A DNA stretch of 64,000 nt. Source: Ornithodoros turicata. Taxonomy: Eukaryota; Arthropoda; Arachnida; Ixodida; Argasidae. Under the pieces are notes generated by a model that ran no database searches, was not told the DNA's origin, and saw nothing but the letters and a program-made list of their open reading frames with translations. Position numbers and translations under genes: made by a program. Shown here piece by piece: positions 13,701-25,889 of the stretch (position 1 is its first letter; each line of letters starts with the position of its first letter). The stretch spans positions 130,572,665 through 130,636,664 of the forward strand of contig NC_088201.1 in assembly GCF_037126465.1 (NCBI RefSeq), given 5' to 3'.

Positions 13701-16700
13701 AGATGCGCAGAGCATCTACCACAGTCAGCTCCTGTATGCGGTTATGCCGAGCTTCGGCTGTAACAAGCAGCCTCTCACGGTATACGGCAGAGTCCAGGGA
13801 AGATTCAGCGGTCATGAGCCACTGCTTGTTCTGGGATGCGCTAGCTTCTGTCTCCCCAGGAATCACACGATGACCTGCGTCCTAAAATCAAATTTCTATG
13901 AAACCTGTAACTTCCCAAGAGATATACGTCGATGCATGGTATGTACGCGTGTTATCGCTTCGTGATAAGATATCGCCTGTCTTCTGTGTTTGGGTTACGC
14001 CCTCATCGCGACTTACTTAAACAGTGATTTACAGCATTTCCGTTCTTTATGCTACGTACTTCCTGCTTACTTCTGACAAAGCACTATCTTCTTGTCGAGT
14101 GCCGTTCTTCACGACTGAGGTTAGCCAGTCAATGCTACATGGTGTCAGGAGTGGCCCAGGATGCAGGGTACATCTACGATACCAGGTCCGGCTACGCTTT
14201 TCACCAGTCTGCTTCCACCACCAAGGCCGCTGAATGTTCCAACAGCTGACCTCGCCACAGCGCTGAAAAGTTGGGTAAGTGAGCTTACTCTTTTCGCAAC
14301 GGCTACAAACTTAAAGTCTCAGCCCAAAGAAGTGCAAGCGGCGACGTTCCTAGTAGACATCGGTGAGGAAGGACGGAAAATTTTTGAGACGCTTGTTTTT
14401 GACAGTGAAGATGAAAAGCACGACATTGACGAATTGCATCATATATTTGAGGATCACCACAACGTAGCAGTAGTCATGGATGACATCGTAGTCCGGGCGC
14501 CGATTCATCAGAACACGATGAAAACCTGCGAAAAGTTATGAAAACATGCCGCAATGTCAACTTGAAGCTGAATCGCAGAAAATGTTTGTTTCGACAGAAG
14601 CAAGTGTCTTCTTAGGCTTCGTGCTCACCGACCAGTGAGTTATATTGTACAGGTCCCGACAAAAGTTTACGGAACACGCGAGCGGTGTATTTTCTCCTCG
14701 GTACGACACCCTAGCGGCAAGCGGAAGCTGGCGAAATCAGGCCAGTTCACTACCTCAGAGGGGTGGACGACTGCGCTCTTAGCGACACACAGCGGTAGTT
14801 TCGGTATGATTACTGTTGTATGTGCCCGCGAAGTGAGTTGGATTTTACTGTTGTGCTCGCCAACAACACGTGATTCAACGATTGTTGAGACAGGGAGCTC
14901 TCCGCTATCATCGTGATAACAAGGATGAATCATGGTGGCAACACTTTACGGTGTATTGCTTTTATTGGAAAGCCATGATACGTAGACAAGAGAAAGAAAG
15001 GTATCTTGTAAACAGTTGCTTTATTATGGACTACGCGTGACGAGCTGATAAACAATTGACGCTGACATTGATAATTGATTGATTGATAAACAACTGACGT
15101 GAGTCACGAGTTGTTGACGAGCACAACAGTAAAATCCAACTCACTTCACGGGCACATACAACAGTAATCGTACTGAAACTACCGCTGTGTGTCGCCAAGA
15201 GCGCAGTCGTCCACCCCTCTGAGGCAGTGAACTGGCCTGACTTCGCCAGCTTCCGCTTGCCGCTAGGGTGTCGTACCGAGGAGAAAACACACCGCTCGCG
15301 TGTTCCGTAAACTTTTGTCGGGACCTGTACCAGTCTAGGATCCAGGACGTGCAAAATTTTCCTGTCCCGGTCAACAAAAAACACCTCCAAACCTTTTTAG
15401 GTATGGTAACCTACGTGTCCAAGTTTATGCCGAACATGTCTACAATAATTAGTGCGCCGCCACGTAAGCTGCTAAAAAAGGATGTGATACAGGAGTGGAC
15501 TAAAGAGCAGGACACTAGTTTGGATGAGCTGAAACCTCAGTTAACTACGACACCAGTGTTGTCCTATTACGATGCGTCAAAACCAGTTGCGCTAACAGTT
15601 GACAACGCAGCGAAGGCGTTGGAGCAGTAATGAGACAAGATGCCGCTGAATGAACGCTGTTTATTGTAAATCACTGTTTAACTAAGTCGCGATGGGGGCG
15701 TAACCCAAACACAGAAGACAGACGATATCTTCTCAGCAAGCGATAGCACGCGTGCAGGTCGAAGCAGAGTCAACTTGAACGCGCCTCCGATCTGCGGGGT
15801 GGGAAGAGAGCCACCCTGGCGGCGCTTACGAGAAATAAAGAGAGTGTTTCGAGAGTCCCACTTGTGCCGCAGGGGTGTCCGCCTCGCTATGAGCTGTTGA
15901 CTAGGCATCGCATTACCGTCAGCTGTTATCATCGCGACGTTTGTTTGGTTTTGCGGCGATTAAGTAGAGGTGTATGCTGGCCAGTATCGCAAGGATGCGA
16001 TGTCGTTATCTCATTGATACACGCGAAGGTGGCCGCGTTCGATGAGTGGGGCATTTTCAGCATTACGATAAGATAAATGAGGATGCATGGACTCTTGTGG
16101 CAAATTTGTTGGATTCATAATGATTAGGAAATAACTTGGCTGACCTGTAATGATTACAAACAGGGCTAGCCAACTCTATCTGTCGAGCATCAGAGAGATA
16201 TCACATCAATGAGATAATGGCATCGCATCCTTGCCATATCGGTCAGCATACACCTCTACATATTCGCCACAAACCCAAGCAAACATCGCGATAATAAGAG
16301 CTGATGGTAACGCAGTGCCGAGTCAACAGCTTAAGGCAAGGCAGACACCCCCGCAGCACAAGTGGGACGGTCGAAACAGTCTTTCCCTTCATTTCGCCTG
16401 AGTGCCGCTAGGGTGGCTCTCATCCAGCTCCGCAGGTCGGAGGCACGTTCCAGTTAACTGTGCTTCGAGCTGTACATGATATGCTACACTAACCCCAAGC
16501 CGTACAGCCCTGGTATGCTGCTCTGATAAACGTATCCGTTTAGTTGTATGTATCTCCCTCATCTTGGCCAGCATGGGCATGTCACCTTTCATCCTTTAAC
16601 TTTCTCCTGAGGCCTTCTTTCCAGCTCTCCCGTATGTGCAACAGGGATAAGCTTTTGATGACAGGCATGAATAGCAACACAGCTGGGCCATTCCAGGCAA

Positions 16701-19665
16701 AACCAGCCAGAGGTGCAGCTCGACCCGCTTAGATTTTGCTGAAAAAAAATGTGTGCATTCCTTTAGCTGTGTGCATGTAGGACGTAAACTTTTTTTCTCA
16801 AGATTTTGTTTTCTTGAACATTGGGGGCGCCTCGAACTTGGCTCAAGCAGTGAAAAAGTGTTGTCCTAGAAGTGTTGTGTTGTCCTTCCTAGAAGACGTC
16901 AACTAACGAATGAGCTGCAGCGGACTATGGTGAGGGAAAAAATATTTTTTTTCTCGTTTAAGGGAAAAATACACCTGTAGATTTGCGTTATGTTACAGGA
17001 GACGACTTGTTCTACAAATGACACGATTTGTTTCACTTCCTAGACGACCCCAGGTATGTGAAAATATTATCTGAAAAGTGTCATTTTTTGCGAATTCTGG
17101 ATATTCACGGTCGCTTAGTTAAACAACGAATATAGATCGGCGTCATATTTTTGCGTTAACCTAATCTCCATACAGTAGTTTATGAGCACAAATAATCGGG
17201 GGATCCTGCGATAATGCTAAGTTGCTGAAAATTAATCATAAACTTGGCCCAAAACGCGCTCCGTTCTTAAACTCTCCCCACGTCAGCTGATTCGTTCTCG
17301 TTCCATGTGCACTTCGGTAAGGTCGATCGACCCTCCTCCTCTAACACCATGCAAAGAAAGCGCAGAAATGTCGTCTGTATGTGTCAGAAGGGCGCGCAGA
17401 ACGGACAACACTTTTTCATGTTTGGGCCAAGTTCGAGGCGTCCCCAATGCTCAAGAAGCCCAAAATCTCGAGAAAAGTTTATATCCTACATACACACCCA
17501 TAAGGGAATGCATACATTTTTTTTTTTTTTTTTCAGCGAAATCGACGAGGGTCGAGCTACACCTCTGGCTGATTTCGGCTGTAATGGCCCGGCTGTACCT
17601 TATTAATCAGTTCTCAATTTCAGTTCTGTTATACGCAACATTGCATGTGGAACTGTCTCAGCAGCACAAAATAAAAAGCAAGTAACGCGTGGAAGATGCT
17701 AATATGGCGTCCCAGAGCACAGCAGACACAAAAGAAAAGCATTACCATGCCATCTTCCAGATGGTCCCTCAAGTGCAGATGCTTTGTGAGCAGCATAACA
17801 ATCACTCGATGATACAGTCGCTGAGATGGGAACCTGCATATGTATAACAAAAGCCATCAGTATAGTCGGCAAAGAATGTAATAATTGGATTCGGTACAAG
17901 ATATACAGGGTGTCCCAGAAAACGTCATTGAATTATATTTAAAAAACTACGCCACCTAGAGTCATGCGGTCAATTGCATTTGTTCTTACTGGGTTTTTGC
18001 CACCTCCTCGTGTGAATGTCGTGTAACGTAAATTTAATTATGTAAATTTTTTGCGAGCTTAAGTCGGAAATTTGCCTAGCCAAGGTCACTTTTTTACCCC
18101 ACCAATGTGAAGAGCGTGTCTAATTTAGTCAAATTAATGATAACTGACAGGGATAATCAGAAGCTATCCCATCGGAAAAAATAGCCGAACATCATGCTCT
18201 ACGGAGGTCGCACAGAATAGCGCACGATGAATTTTTCAGCGCAATCTTTGTCAGTCCGACGAAAGGAGGTTTGAAACCCAGCCCTCCCCGTCATTGCAGA
18301 AAGAGATAAAACAGGCACGGCTTATCACGTCCGACTTTCGCTGGGATAATGCTTTCCCTCTCCCAATTTTAGGAACTGTTACTTTTTCTACAATCACTCT
18401 GTGGGCTGGCTTCGGAACCTCCTTTCGTCGCACTGCGAGCGATTGCGCTCAAAAAGTCATCTCGCGCTATGGTCCGGTGCTCTGAAAAGCATGATATTCG
18501 GCTATTTTTTCCGATGGGATAGCTCGTGAGCATCACTGTGAATTATCATGAATATGAGTGAATTCGGCACGCTCCTCATATTGGTGGGGTAAAAAAGTGA
18601 CCTTTACTTGGCAAATTTCCGAGTTCAGTTCGCAAATATTTACATAATTAAACTTGGAGTATATGACATTCACATGAGGAGGTGGCAAAACCCATAAGAA
18701 CAAATGCTGCTGACCGCATGATTCTAGGTGGCGTAGTTTTTTTATTATAATTCAATGACACGTTTTCTGGGACACCCTGTATGTTACTGCGCTACGCTGT
18801 TGTTGCATGCCGGACTGATCTTTCCCGCTTCTCTGCGTTCACATTTTGAAAATTTTGTGAGAAAACAGAAGCTACCGTTTAGCCAGCTCTGTGATACTCT
18901 GTCACGATCTCCCAGAATATGCTCATTTTTGGAGGGTTGGCTCGAACCAGTCCTGCTGTAAATTGTATGAAAAGACTCAAAAGGCAATGAAATGAGAGTG
19001 CAACACGAACGCAAGTAACTCACCATGTGATATTCACGCGTGATTGGAAAAGTTCGCAGATAATAAATCTACGAACTTTCCTACTTGGGGGCTTCCCAGC
19101 TTCCAGAATGCGATCATACGACCCGAACGATGGGAGAACTGCTTTCTTGTAATCGTATGAGTCTTTCAGGAAGACGTCCTCCTGGTGAAATGGAGGCTCT
19201 GGAAGCAAGTTCCTAAGTAAAGACAAAGGTCACACATGAAATTTGTAACTGGAGGAATTGAACCGCGTATCATATATCTACCGAGGCTCCGGAAGAGCAA
19301 ACTACACATCGTGTGGTTCGATCACCCCTGCGCTCTGCCTTGCCACCGGAGCCTGCACAAGCATTACAATGCATTATGAAACCCACGTCCACCTGTAGAC
19401 TTACAGGGCAATGATTTACGCAAACAGTTAAAAGGCTACTTAATGGCAACGCGCGAATAACGTTGCACGCTCACGTACATATTGCCGCTACGTTTAAGCT
19501 CAAGAAATTGTTTCCTGTGCCAACGAGCATGTCTCATAGCAAACTCACCTGAGGCATCAGACCTGTCTCAGAGACCTGTTTCCTCGTCAGCATTATATTC
19601 GCAGCATCTGGAATGGCTTCCTCCTCATCGATATCTATGTAATCTTTTACATCCTCATCGTAGAT
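10716..19665 (-). CDS. Multi-exon gene or pseudogene resembling the SAMD3-like family
   Basis: I see minus-strand exons with splice consensus at both ends. Exon 19549-19665 (IYDEDVKDYIDIDEEEAIP, PB1-like acidic block) lies between a TTACCAG acceptor and a GTGAGT donor. Exon 19024-19212 (PEPPFHQEDVFLKD) ends at GTGAGT. About 16494-16626 holds WKEGLRRKLKDER, with a frame irregularity. Exon 13675-13847 (VVDALRIYPCL) ends at GTAACA. About 13360-13480 holds MERGLKRLLDIV and HGSEEED. The last exon, 10716-11035, holds AVYWIFNVKYPKK and the stop. The order of these blocks matches the widespread, often multicopy family annotated as SAM-domain-containing protein 3-like. Phases between neighbouring pieces do not all match, so exons are missing or the copy is decayed. 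Family assignment is from memory of the pattern. Confidence 0.45.
12011..12051. repeat. Short perfect hairpin
   Basis: 17-bp arms (AACTAAACTGGTTTCGA and its complement) around a loop of 7 bases, inside the non-autonomous element. Confidence 0.7.
12264..12297. repeat. T-tract and GT microsatellite
   Basis: A run of T residues followed by about ten GT dinucleotides. Confidence 0.9.
13866..14137 (+). repeat. Probable LTR of a Ty3/Gypsy element
   Basis: The block ends just before TGGTGTCAGGAGTGG, which looks like a primer-binding site. Part of it (about 13960-14040) reappears in reverse orientation at 15655-15745. I infer an LTR; the left boundary is uncertain. Confidence 0.4.
14138..14640 (+). 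pseudogene. Ty3/Gypsy gag-pol fragment, 5' part
   Basis: After the putative primer-binding site there is a gag-like stretch (SWVSELTLFATATNL .. VQAATFLVDIGEEG). From about 14460 it switches abruptly to a reverse transcriptase piece containing VVMDDIVVRAP, KLNRRKCLFRQKQV and GFVLTD across frame breaks. The gag-to-RT jump shows a large internal deletion. The RT continues at 15328 beyond an inserted element. Confidence 0.6.
14650..15327. mobile_element. Foldback element inserted into the Gypsy RT
   Basis: Left arm 14650-14940 begins CAGGTCCCGACAAAAGTTTACGG and right arm 15108-15327 is its reverse complement. TA flanks both ends (14648-14649, 15328-15329), as in Tc1/mariner-type insertion. The reverse transcriptase reading resumes after it. 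A solo arm of the same family is at 42893-43185. Confidence 0.75.
15328..15630 (+). pseudogene. Ty3/Gypsy pol fragment (RT thumb/RNase H)
   Basis: Continues the interrupted pol. KKHLQTFLGMVTYVSKFMPN is the classic block after the RT palm, then LLKKD..EWT, and LTVDNAAKALEQ at the start of RNase H (the usual catalytic Asp-Ala-Ser is here DNAA). It stops at 15630. Degenerate. Confidence 0.75.
15655..15745 (-). repeat. Inverted LTR piece
   Basis: Reverse complement of about 13960-14040, including the words TGGGTTACGCCC and ATCGCGACTTA. Its opposite orientation to the first LTR means the locus has been rearranged. Confidence 0.55.
15855..16368. repeat. Inverted repeat with arms of about 215 bp
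   Basis: Left arm 15855-16072 (starts GTCCCACTTGTGCCGCAGGGG) pairs imperfectly with right arm about 16150-16368. The spacer is about 80 bp. No coding content. It may be a foldback element or inverted LTR debris. Confidence 0.65.
16640..17903. other. Non-coding stretch, no gene recognised
   Basis: AT-rich with a T-tract at 17517-17535. No recognisable coding exon. Confidence 0.4.
17906..18779. mobile_element. Long-TIR mariner-type MITE, copy 2
   Basis: Same family as 8425-9301. It starts CAGGGTGTCCCAGAAAACG, ends with the complement, and is flanked by TA. It is nearly full-length and highly similar to copy 1 throughout, including the central unique segment. It lies between the 19024-19212 exon and the more 3' exons of the minus-strand gene. 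Confidence 0.85.
19230..19350 (-). other. tRNA-like or SINE-like fragment (weak)
   Basis: The reverse strand has GCGGTTCAATTCC, a good Pol III B-box-like word, and an upstream TGGCAAGGCAGAG that could be a poor A box. There is no complete cloverleaf. Confidence 0.2.
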
Positions 19666-19669
19666 CTGG

Positions 19670-21827
19670 TAACAAAAGATGGTTAGGTTAGTGCACGCTG
19701 CTGATTTCCATAGCTTTAGCACTAATGCCGAGCGTTTGTCCTGCTAAACCTTCCGTGCGTTTTGTTTTCTTTTTTTCCCTGCTAGTAAACACATTGCTCC
19801 CAGCTTTCGCAGATCGGTAGTTTTAACGCGTCGCGATCAGCGCGGCAGGCGCAATGGCCGTTTGTTAGTAACTACGGAGCTCAAGTAATTGTCACGCTAT
19901 GAAATAACAAACGGCAGCGCAGCACATAATTGAAAATGTAAGACTGCGCAAAGTCGTGCAATGGCTATGATTACTTAAATAGTAGCTCCTATCCTGAGTA
20001 CGAGACGACGGCAAGCTATGCAGGAGGTAACCCGTGTTTAATGTCTATCACTCCTGCAGCCAGCAGTGGTCGGTACTGTCCATAATCGGAGTAGGGGGTA
20101 AAGGATCCAGCGGTTGAAATTAGAATCCACTTATCCTGGAAAGGTTATGGTCACACGAGCTATTGGTGCTGAATCTCATGCACTGCCACGACATATGGCT
20201 TACCCTTGACTCACCGGAATTATCGCGCAATCTATATCCGGCTTTACATTCATTAACTCCCAGATGTTACCGACAACAGTGTTCGAGGTCATGTATGTTT
20301 CAATCCTCTACAAAAATTAATGGATGAATGTGCTTACCAAGATGTTGCAGGCGCTGCAGTAAATGAATAGCAAGCAAGTTTTCGTAGGTTGGGGATACAA
20401 GCTTCACTTTCTTGTGGCTGCCACGAGGCAAGATCACTATGCAAAAGAGCGGCATGATTCCTGGGTGGTACTTTACCGACAGACTTCTGACCCACTGACG
20501 ATACTCACTGCTTTTGGGCAACCACAACCGACCACTGAATGACCTTGGCGAACGCAAGCCCTCGAACGAAAAAGAAAGAGCGAAAGACCGTCGAAGAGCA
20601 CAATGACTCTTGTGGGCCATACATGTCCAACTGGGGCACCGACAATGACGAGTTCTCAGGATTATGGCAGGTCGTCCAAGGGTGATTAACCCGAGGGGAG
20701 CCTCACGAAATATAGCAGTTCATTGGAAAGAAAAGAGGGCTCCGTTATTTGCGTTTTCCCTGCGGATGCGAAATTAAAGACACGTGTGTACACTTCAGAA
20801 TGTCATGCGCGTCCACTAAATTTCGCGAAGTTTGTTGTAAGAGGCCCTGCAGGGCCAGGCCCGCCAAATTAGGTACTGCAGGTAGAAGTTACACAACACG
20901 TCCCATTGATGAAACCAGGTCCCACGATGTGCACTATTTCTCAGTGTACAACAACCACCGCTGCCACGTCTGATAGTAGTCCGAGCCGTCTACTAAGTCG
21001 CCATAGCTTGCTGAACCAGGTAAAAGCTTGCTATAGCTCCCTTCGTATTGAAAATTCTGCGAGAGGCCGCTGAAACAGCAACTGGTATAATTATCGAATC
21101 GGTTTAGAAATTGCATGCGGCAGCAAGCGCTGAGGAATTCTGGATTATGATGAGAATGGGAACTGCTGTGACGCGAGCCGCGCTAGACACATCTGTACTT
21201 GCACTGACAACAAGCGGCGCGCCATGGTGACGACGTAGAGGTCCGGCTGCTAATGCGCTTGGTGGTGCAACATCGATCATTGTTTTCGGTCCTCGTGACG
21301 GTCGCATGGCTGAATCCTGAATTGAAAAGTTCTTCGGTCTCGTCACTGAACAGTTTTTAAGGTTCAGGAGTACAGAGCTGCAACTACTGTCACTGAGCAC
21401 GTATTTTTTTCAAAAAAAGCTATAACAAAGATCGCGCCATAGTCTGAGTCAACATTGGAGTTGGCACAGCATGACCCGCGCTGTTATTAAGATCATAAAC
21501 CCGCAACGGATAGTAATGCACATTGACGGACTGGGTACACCCGCGTTCGGGGTGCAGTAAAAAATGGTCCCGGAAGAAATGTTCCGAAGGCAAGGGCGGC
21601 AAAAAATGTCCTGCGGCTATAACCGATGCCGGAATATAATTTAAAAAAAAAACTCTTAACGGAGCGTTTCCCCAAGTAACGAGTCTGTTTTTTGTGGATA
21701 ATGCTATCTAGCAATACTGAAGTGCAAACTTTACGGCAGAACGTGAACGGTGACACGGACGGCACAACCACAGCGCTGTGGTTCTGAACAAGCGCAGAAA
21801 GTTGGGCTAGTTGGTGAGACAGCATAC
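19670..21827. other. Non-coding stretch, no gene recognised
   Basis: Open frames up to about 106 codons (20300-20620, minus) show no motif I recognise. An upstream exon of the minus-strand gene may lie here but I could not place one. Confidence 0.35.
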
Positions 21828-22359
21828 TGCAGATGTTGGGACGCGAAAGACAGGGACTGAAAGAAGTACACAAACACAAGCGTCATTCGCAACTAATATG
21901 TATTGCAGGCAAAAGAATGCTTTTAAAACACAACCGGTAGGCGACACGTGCCGGGTTATAAGCCTCAAACCGTGCTGATAGACGCACGGCAGCCAGTAGA
22001 TAGAAAGGACGTAATTAGGTACTTAGGAAGGCAAGTTCTTTATCAGAAAGTGTTAGAGATGGTTGACTGACACACTTGCCTTCAAAAGCAGCTTTGGCAG
22101 GGGAAGGCAAGTGTGTCAGTCAACCATCTCTAACACTTTCTGATAAAGAACTTGCCTTCCTAAGTACCTAATTACGTCCTTTCTATCTACTGGCTGCCGT
22201 GCGTCTATCAGCACGGTTTGAGGCTTATAACCCGGCACGTGTCGCCTACCGGTTGTGTTTTAAAAGCATTCTTTTGCCTGCAATACATATTAGTTGCGAG
22301 TGACGCTTGTGTTTGTGTACTTCCTTCAGTCCCTGTCTTTCGCGTCCCAACATCTGCAG
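21828..22359. repeat. Near-perfect 530-bp palindrome
   Basis: Left arm 21828-22083 and right arm 22103-22359 are reverse complements with only a few mismatches seen by eye. The loop is about 19 bases. Outside the arms the left flank and right flank share a further block around CCACAGCGCTGTGG, which is separated from the arm on the left by extra sequence missing on the right. No transposon termini were seen. Confidence 0.9.
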
Positions 22360-23190
22360 CGCTGTGGTTGTCTGAAAGTTTCCGATGCATGTGCGAGCAC
22401 AAACATCGTACCGAAGAATAAAATTCAAACCCGAACAAGCAAACTACGCAACCGCTTTGAAACCGGATCGCTGCCATCTCACCTGTCACCGTATCACGAC
22501 TCTGTCATGTAGTTTGCTTCATACCCACCAAAATTAGCTGCATTCCCCTTTGTGGCATTCTACGCCAGGGAATGAATTCGTGCGTTAGCGGGTTCCCGTG
22601 TTCTGTACGTCAAGGTTTCGACGGGCTCGTCCTCTGGCAAATTGGCAACACTGTATAGCAACCGGCGCGGTATACAAACACTGTTTTGCAGCTGCTCCCA
22701 TATCTGTGACGGAATGTACGGTACGATATCTACACTTTCTTTGAGTTAGTGGAAACCTTCGTCCTCCGTTTTCACTGGTATACGGAGACAGTCGCCTTCT
22801 TGCTCCACCGTGTCATCGCAGGAATTAGTATAAACGCCGTGCGCTCAGCAGTGGATTTCTCTCCCACGCTGACTCCAGCTGGCAGGTAAGGCTACCATGT
22901 GATTTTCTCTACAGTATGTCCTAATATCGTTGTGCTTCGTTCATTCCCTCGCTTTACGACCCGCCGAAAAACCGATTCAACTTTCCTTTATTTTTGCGCT
23001 GCTTTCTACGGGGTAGCAAAATGTTGGGGGGTTGCTGGGAAAATGCCTGATGGCTGGGATGCAAGAGCGCTGATGTGCAAGGTATCCCTAGAGGTATACC
23101 TGAAGAGTTGATGGCGACATATTAGTTGTGGGTTTTTGGCGGTTGTATCTGTATCCTGAACCGTACTATGTTCTGCTGTAGGTGTCACCG
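22360..23190. other. Non-coding stretch, no gene recognised
   Basis: Could be promoter or 5' sequence of the C2H2-containing gene that follows. No motif supports a specific call. Confidence 0.3.
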
Positions 23191-23223
23191 CCGTGCAAAT
23201 CAACCATTTTTCTTTTTGCGCTT

Positions 23224-25592
23224 TGCAGATGAAATCAGTGCCTGTCTACGTCTGTAGAAGATGCAGCCACAGGGCACAGACGGTGAAAGCGCTCTTCAGA
23301 CACCGTACAATTTGGCACAGCCATGAGAGCAATTGGTCCTGCTCCATTGATGGATGCGCAAGAACCTACCGGTTGCACTCATCGTTCAAAAAGCATGTGA
23401 ACCGGCATTACAGCCACATTTTTTATAAAGCCTCTCAGTTCACCAGTCACTGTAGTGTCCACGTGGGGACCACACCTCAAGTACATCAAGAAAGTCCGGA
23501 TGAGCCTCTGGAATACTTTCCTGACGTCTCCACCAAAGGCACATGCTTAGAATTACCCTCATGGTGGACTTGCCGTAAGCGTGACCCTGTTGAGCAGCTT
23601 TCACTGTTGGTGCTGAAGTAGGAGCAGCGACAGCCACCAGAATCTACACTAAACGACATTTGTAATGATATCATAGAGTACCTGGGGACCCTCAGAGAAC
23701 AGCTTTCATTCCAACCATACAACTGCAGCATGCTGGCTACAAGGCGACAAAAAGAAAAATAGTGGACAACTGTATTGAACTACATCCCCCCTGTGACCAT
23801 GCCACTTCCCAATGCCGAAGACTGCTGTAAAAGGGACAGCTTTAAGTATGTTCCCATTTGTGATGTGATACCAGCATTAATGCAAGCTGAGACGTACCAG
23901 ACAGGTGACCGTAGCAGAAACATTTTGCTACAGGATGTGGATGACTGCTGCTATTTTAAGTCACCCTGTTTTTGGACAAGGTGATGAGAAAATAATCATC
24001 CAGTTGTAATTTGAAAAATCCGAAGTCTGTTTGCCCCATTGGCAGTCGGAGAGGGAAGCATAAGACATTAGCAGGATACTTCACCTTGCTGAACAGCCCA
24101 CTGCAGTGTAGATCATAGGTAAATGACAAACATCTGGTCCTCCTTGCAATGATGTCAGCTGTGGACTTCAACGGTCTCAAAAAGATCATGGAGCCATTAG
24201 TGAACGACATAAAAAGGCTAGAAACTGAAGGAGTACTAATACGTGGGAGACGGCTTCCTGGCACAGGGTTGTACGTTACAGTGGACAATCTAGCATCACA
24301 CCAGATTGGCGGATTCCGCTTGTGTTTTTCCAGTGGTGCTATGTACAGATTTTGTATGGCTACAAGAGATGAGATCAACCTCAATTGGGAAGAACGGTAG
24401 TTTACTCCCCGGACACCAAGTGCTCACGCACGCCATGTGACGCTTGTTGAAAGCGACCCGTTACTTTTCAATGCGTATGGAGCAAATAGTGAAAGTTTCC
24501 TGAATGAACTGATCAGCTATGACGCAACAGGGAGTTTAGCTCCTGATATTATGCACGATCTCTTTGAAGGGGTCATACTTTTTGTTCTTAAACATGCATG
24601 TTGTCAAGAAGCTACTGACGGATGGTGTGGTAACAATGTTGAACAGCCGTTGAACGGCTGTGGTTCAGAACGATTCAGCTGGTTTCAGAGCGGTTCAAGT
24701 TTCAAGGCAATGATGAAAAGTCGCAGTCTCCAAGATTGACACGTCCTGCTATATTTGGTAGCACCAGCATAACTGGATCAACCTCTGAGAAGTGGTGTCT
24801 CTTCCGCTTCTTTTCGTTTCTTGTTGGAGATATCGTGCCTCATGATAATGAGGCCTTTAATGTGTACCTATGTTTGCAGGATATAGTTGATATTGTTGCT
24901 GCGCCACAGTTAACGCCACAGGTCATTCCATTTCTGCAAGTTCAGATTGCTTTTTTTTTTCTTACTTCACAGAAGTTTTCCCTAATGTACCCTGCATTCC
25001 CAAAATGCACTTCATGATTCACTACCCAAAACTACTGATGTATGGCCCGCTGTGAAGGCTGTCTTCGATCAGGTTTGAAGCGAAGCACCAGTACTTCAAG
25101 TCACTAGCAAGGAATGCTCATAATTTTGTTAATATATGTCGGTCTTTCAGCAAGAGGCACCAAATGAACGAGATGTATAATATTGCCCAACCAGATGAAG
25201 AGATGGTAACCTCAGGTTACAGACGAGTACCCTATGAAGCGTTGCCACAGCTGCTGAAGGACCAACTGGAGGACCTCGAAATGGACAGCGACGAAATCAG
25301 CTCTCTTCTCTCTGTTACTGTAAAGGGTCGCTTCTTTCCAGTTGGATGTGTCATTCCAGTGCCAGTGTTTGATGATGACCTTCCGGACTTTGCTCATGTG
25401 ACACTTATTATTGTATGCAAGCAGAGGCTGTTTGTACACTGCCAGCTGCTTGATACAAAGGTCTCCGACGAGCACATTCATGCTTTTGTTGTAGAACGCA
25501 CACCGGAGGCCATTGTTATTGAGGACTGCGAGCGCTATAGTGAGTTTCCTGACTTGGTATACTGTACGAAGTTTGCAATAGGACTTATGTAA
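23224..25592 (+). pseudogene. Transposon-derived C2H2 zinc-finger protein, decayed
   Basis: The N-terminus carries two to three C2H2-type fingers (YVCRRCSHRAQTVKALFRH, CSIDGCARTYRLHSSFKKHV). About 23740 starts a block TRRQKEKIVDNCIELH. About 23960-24130 holds FGQGDEKIIIQL and TLAGYFTLLNSPLQCRS across frame breaks. Then follow LYVTVDNLASHQIGGF, RFCMATRDE, DPLLFNAYGANS and APDIMHDLFEGVI. An interval near 24600-25160 is damaged. A C-terminal open frame at 25164-25592 contains GRFFPVGCVIPVPVF. This domain order recurs in a large animal family of transposon-derived proteins of unknown activity. Several frameshifts show it is not intact. Confidence 0.55.
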
Positions 25593-25889
25593 ACTTGCGT
25601 TATACAGTGTTCACAGGAATGTATGTCTACTGACCAGCACTTGCGCAACAGCGCATTTCAACTACATAGAGTTGCATTATGCAACCAGTTTGTTGTCATG
25701 TGTTCAACCTGAATCATTTCGCTTCGTGTTCACGATTTAAGCCAATTTTTTCACTTTGTACAACAAGTGATTTTAGTTATGCATTTGTGACCTTTGCAAG
25801 AAGTTATCTCCAGTTCCTTTTACTCCCGACTGCTTTAGAGTTAATAAACATGTTCATGATAACACAAAACCATATTCCGCTTGGCTCTA

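Noticed and set aside
19230..19350. tRNA gene on the minus strand
   Set aside because: B-box-like word present but no cloverleaf. Kept only as a weak SINE-like note.
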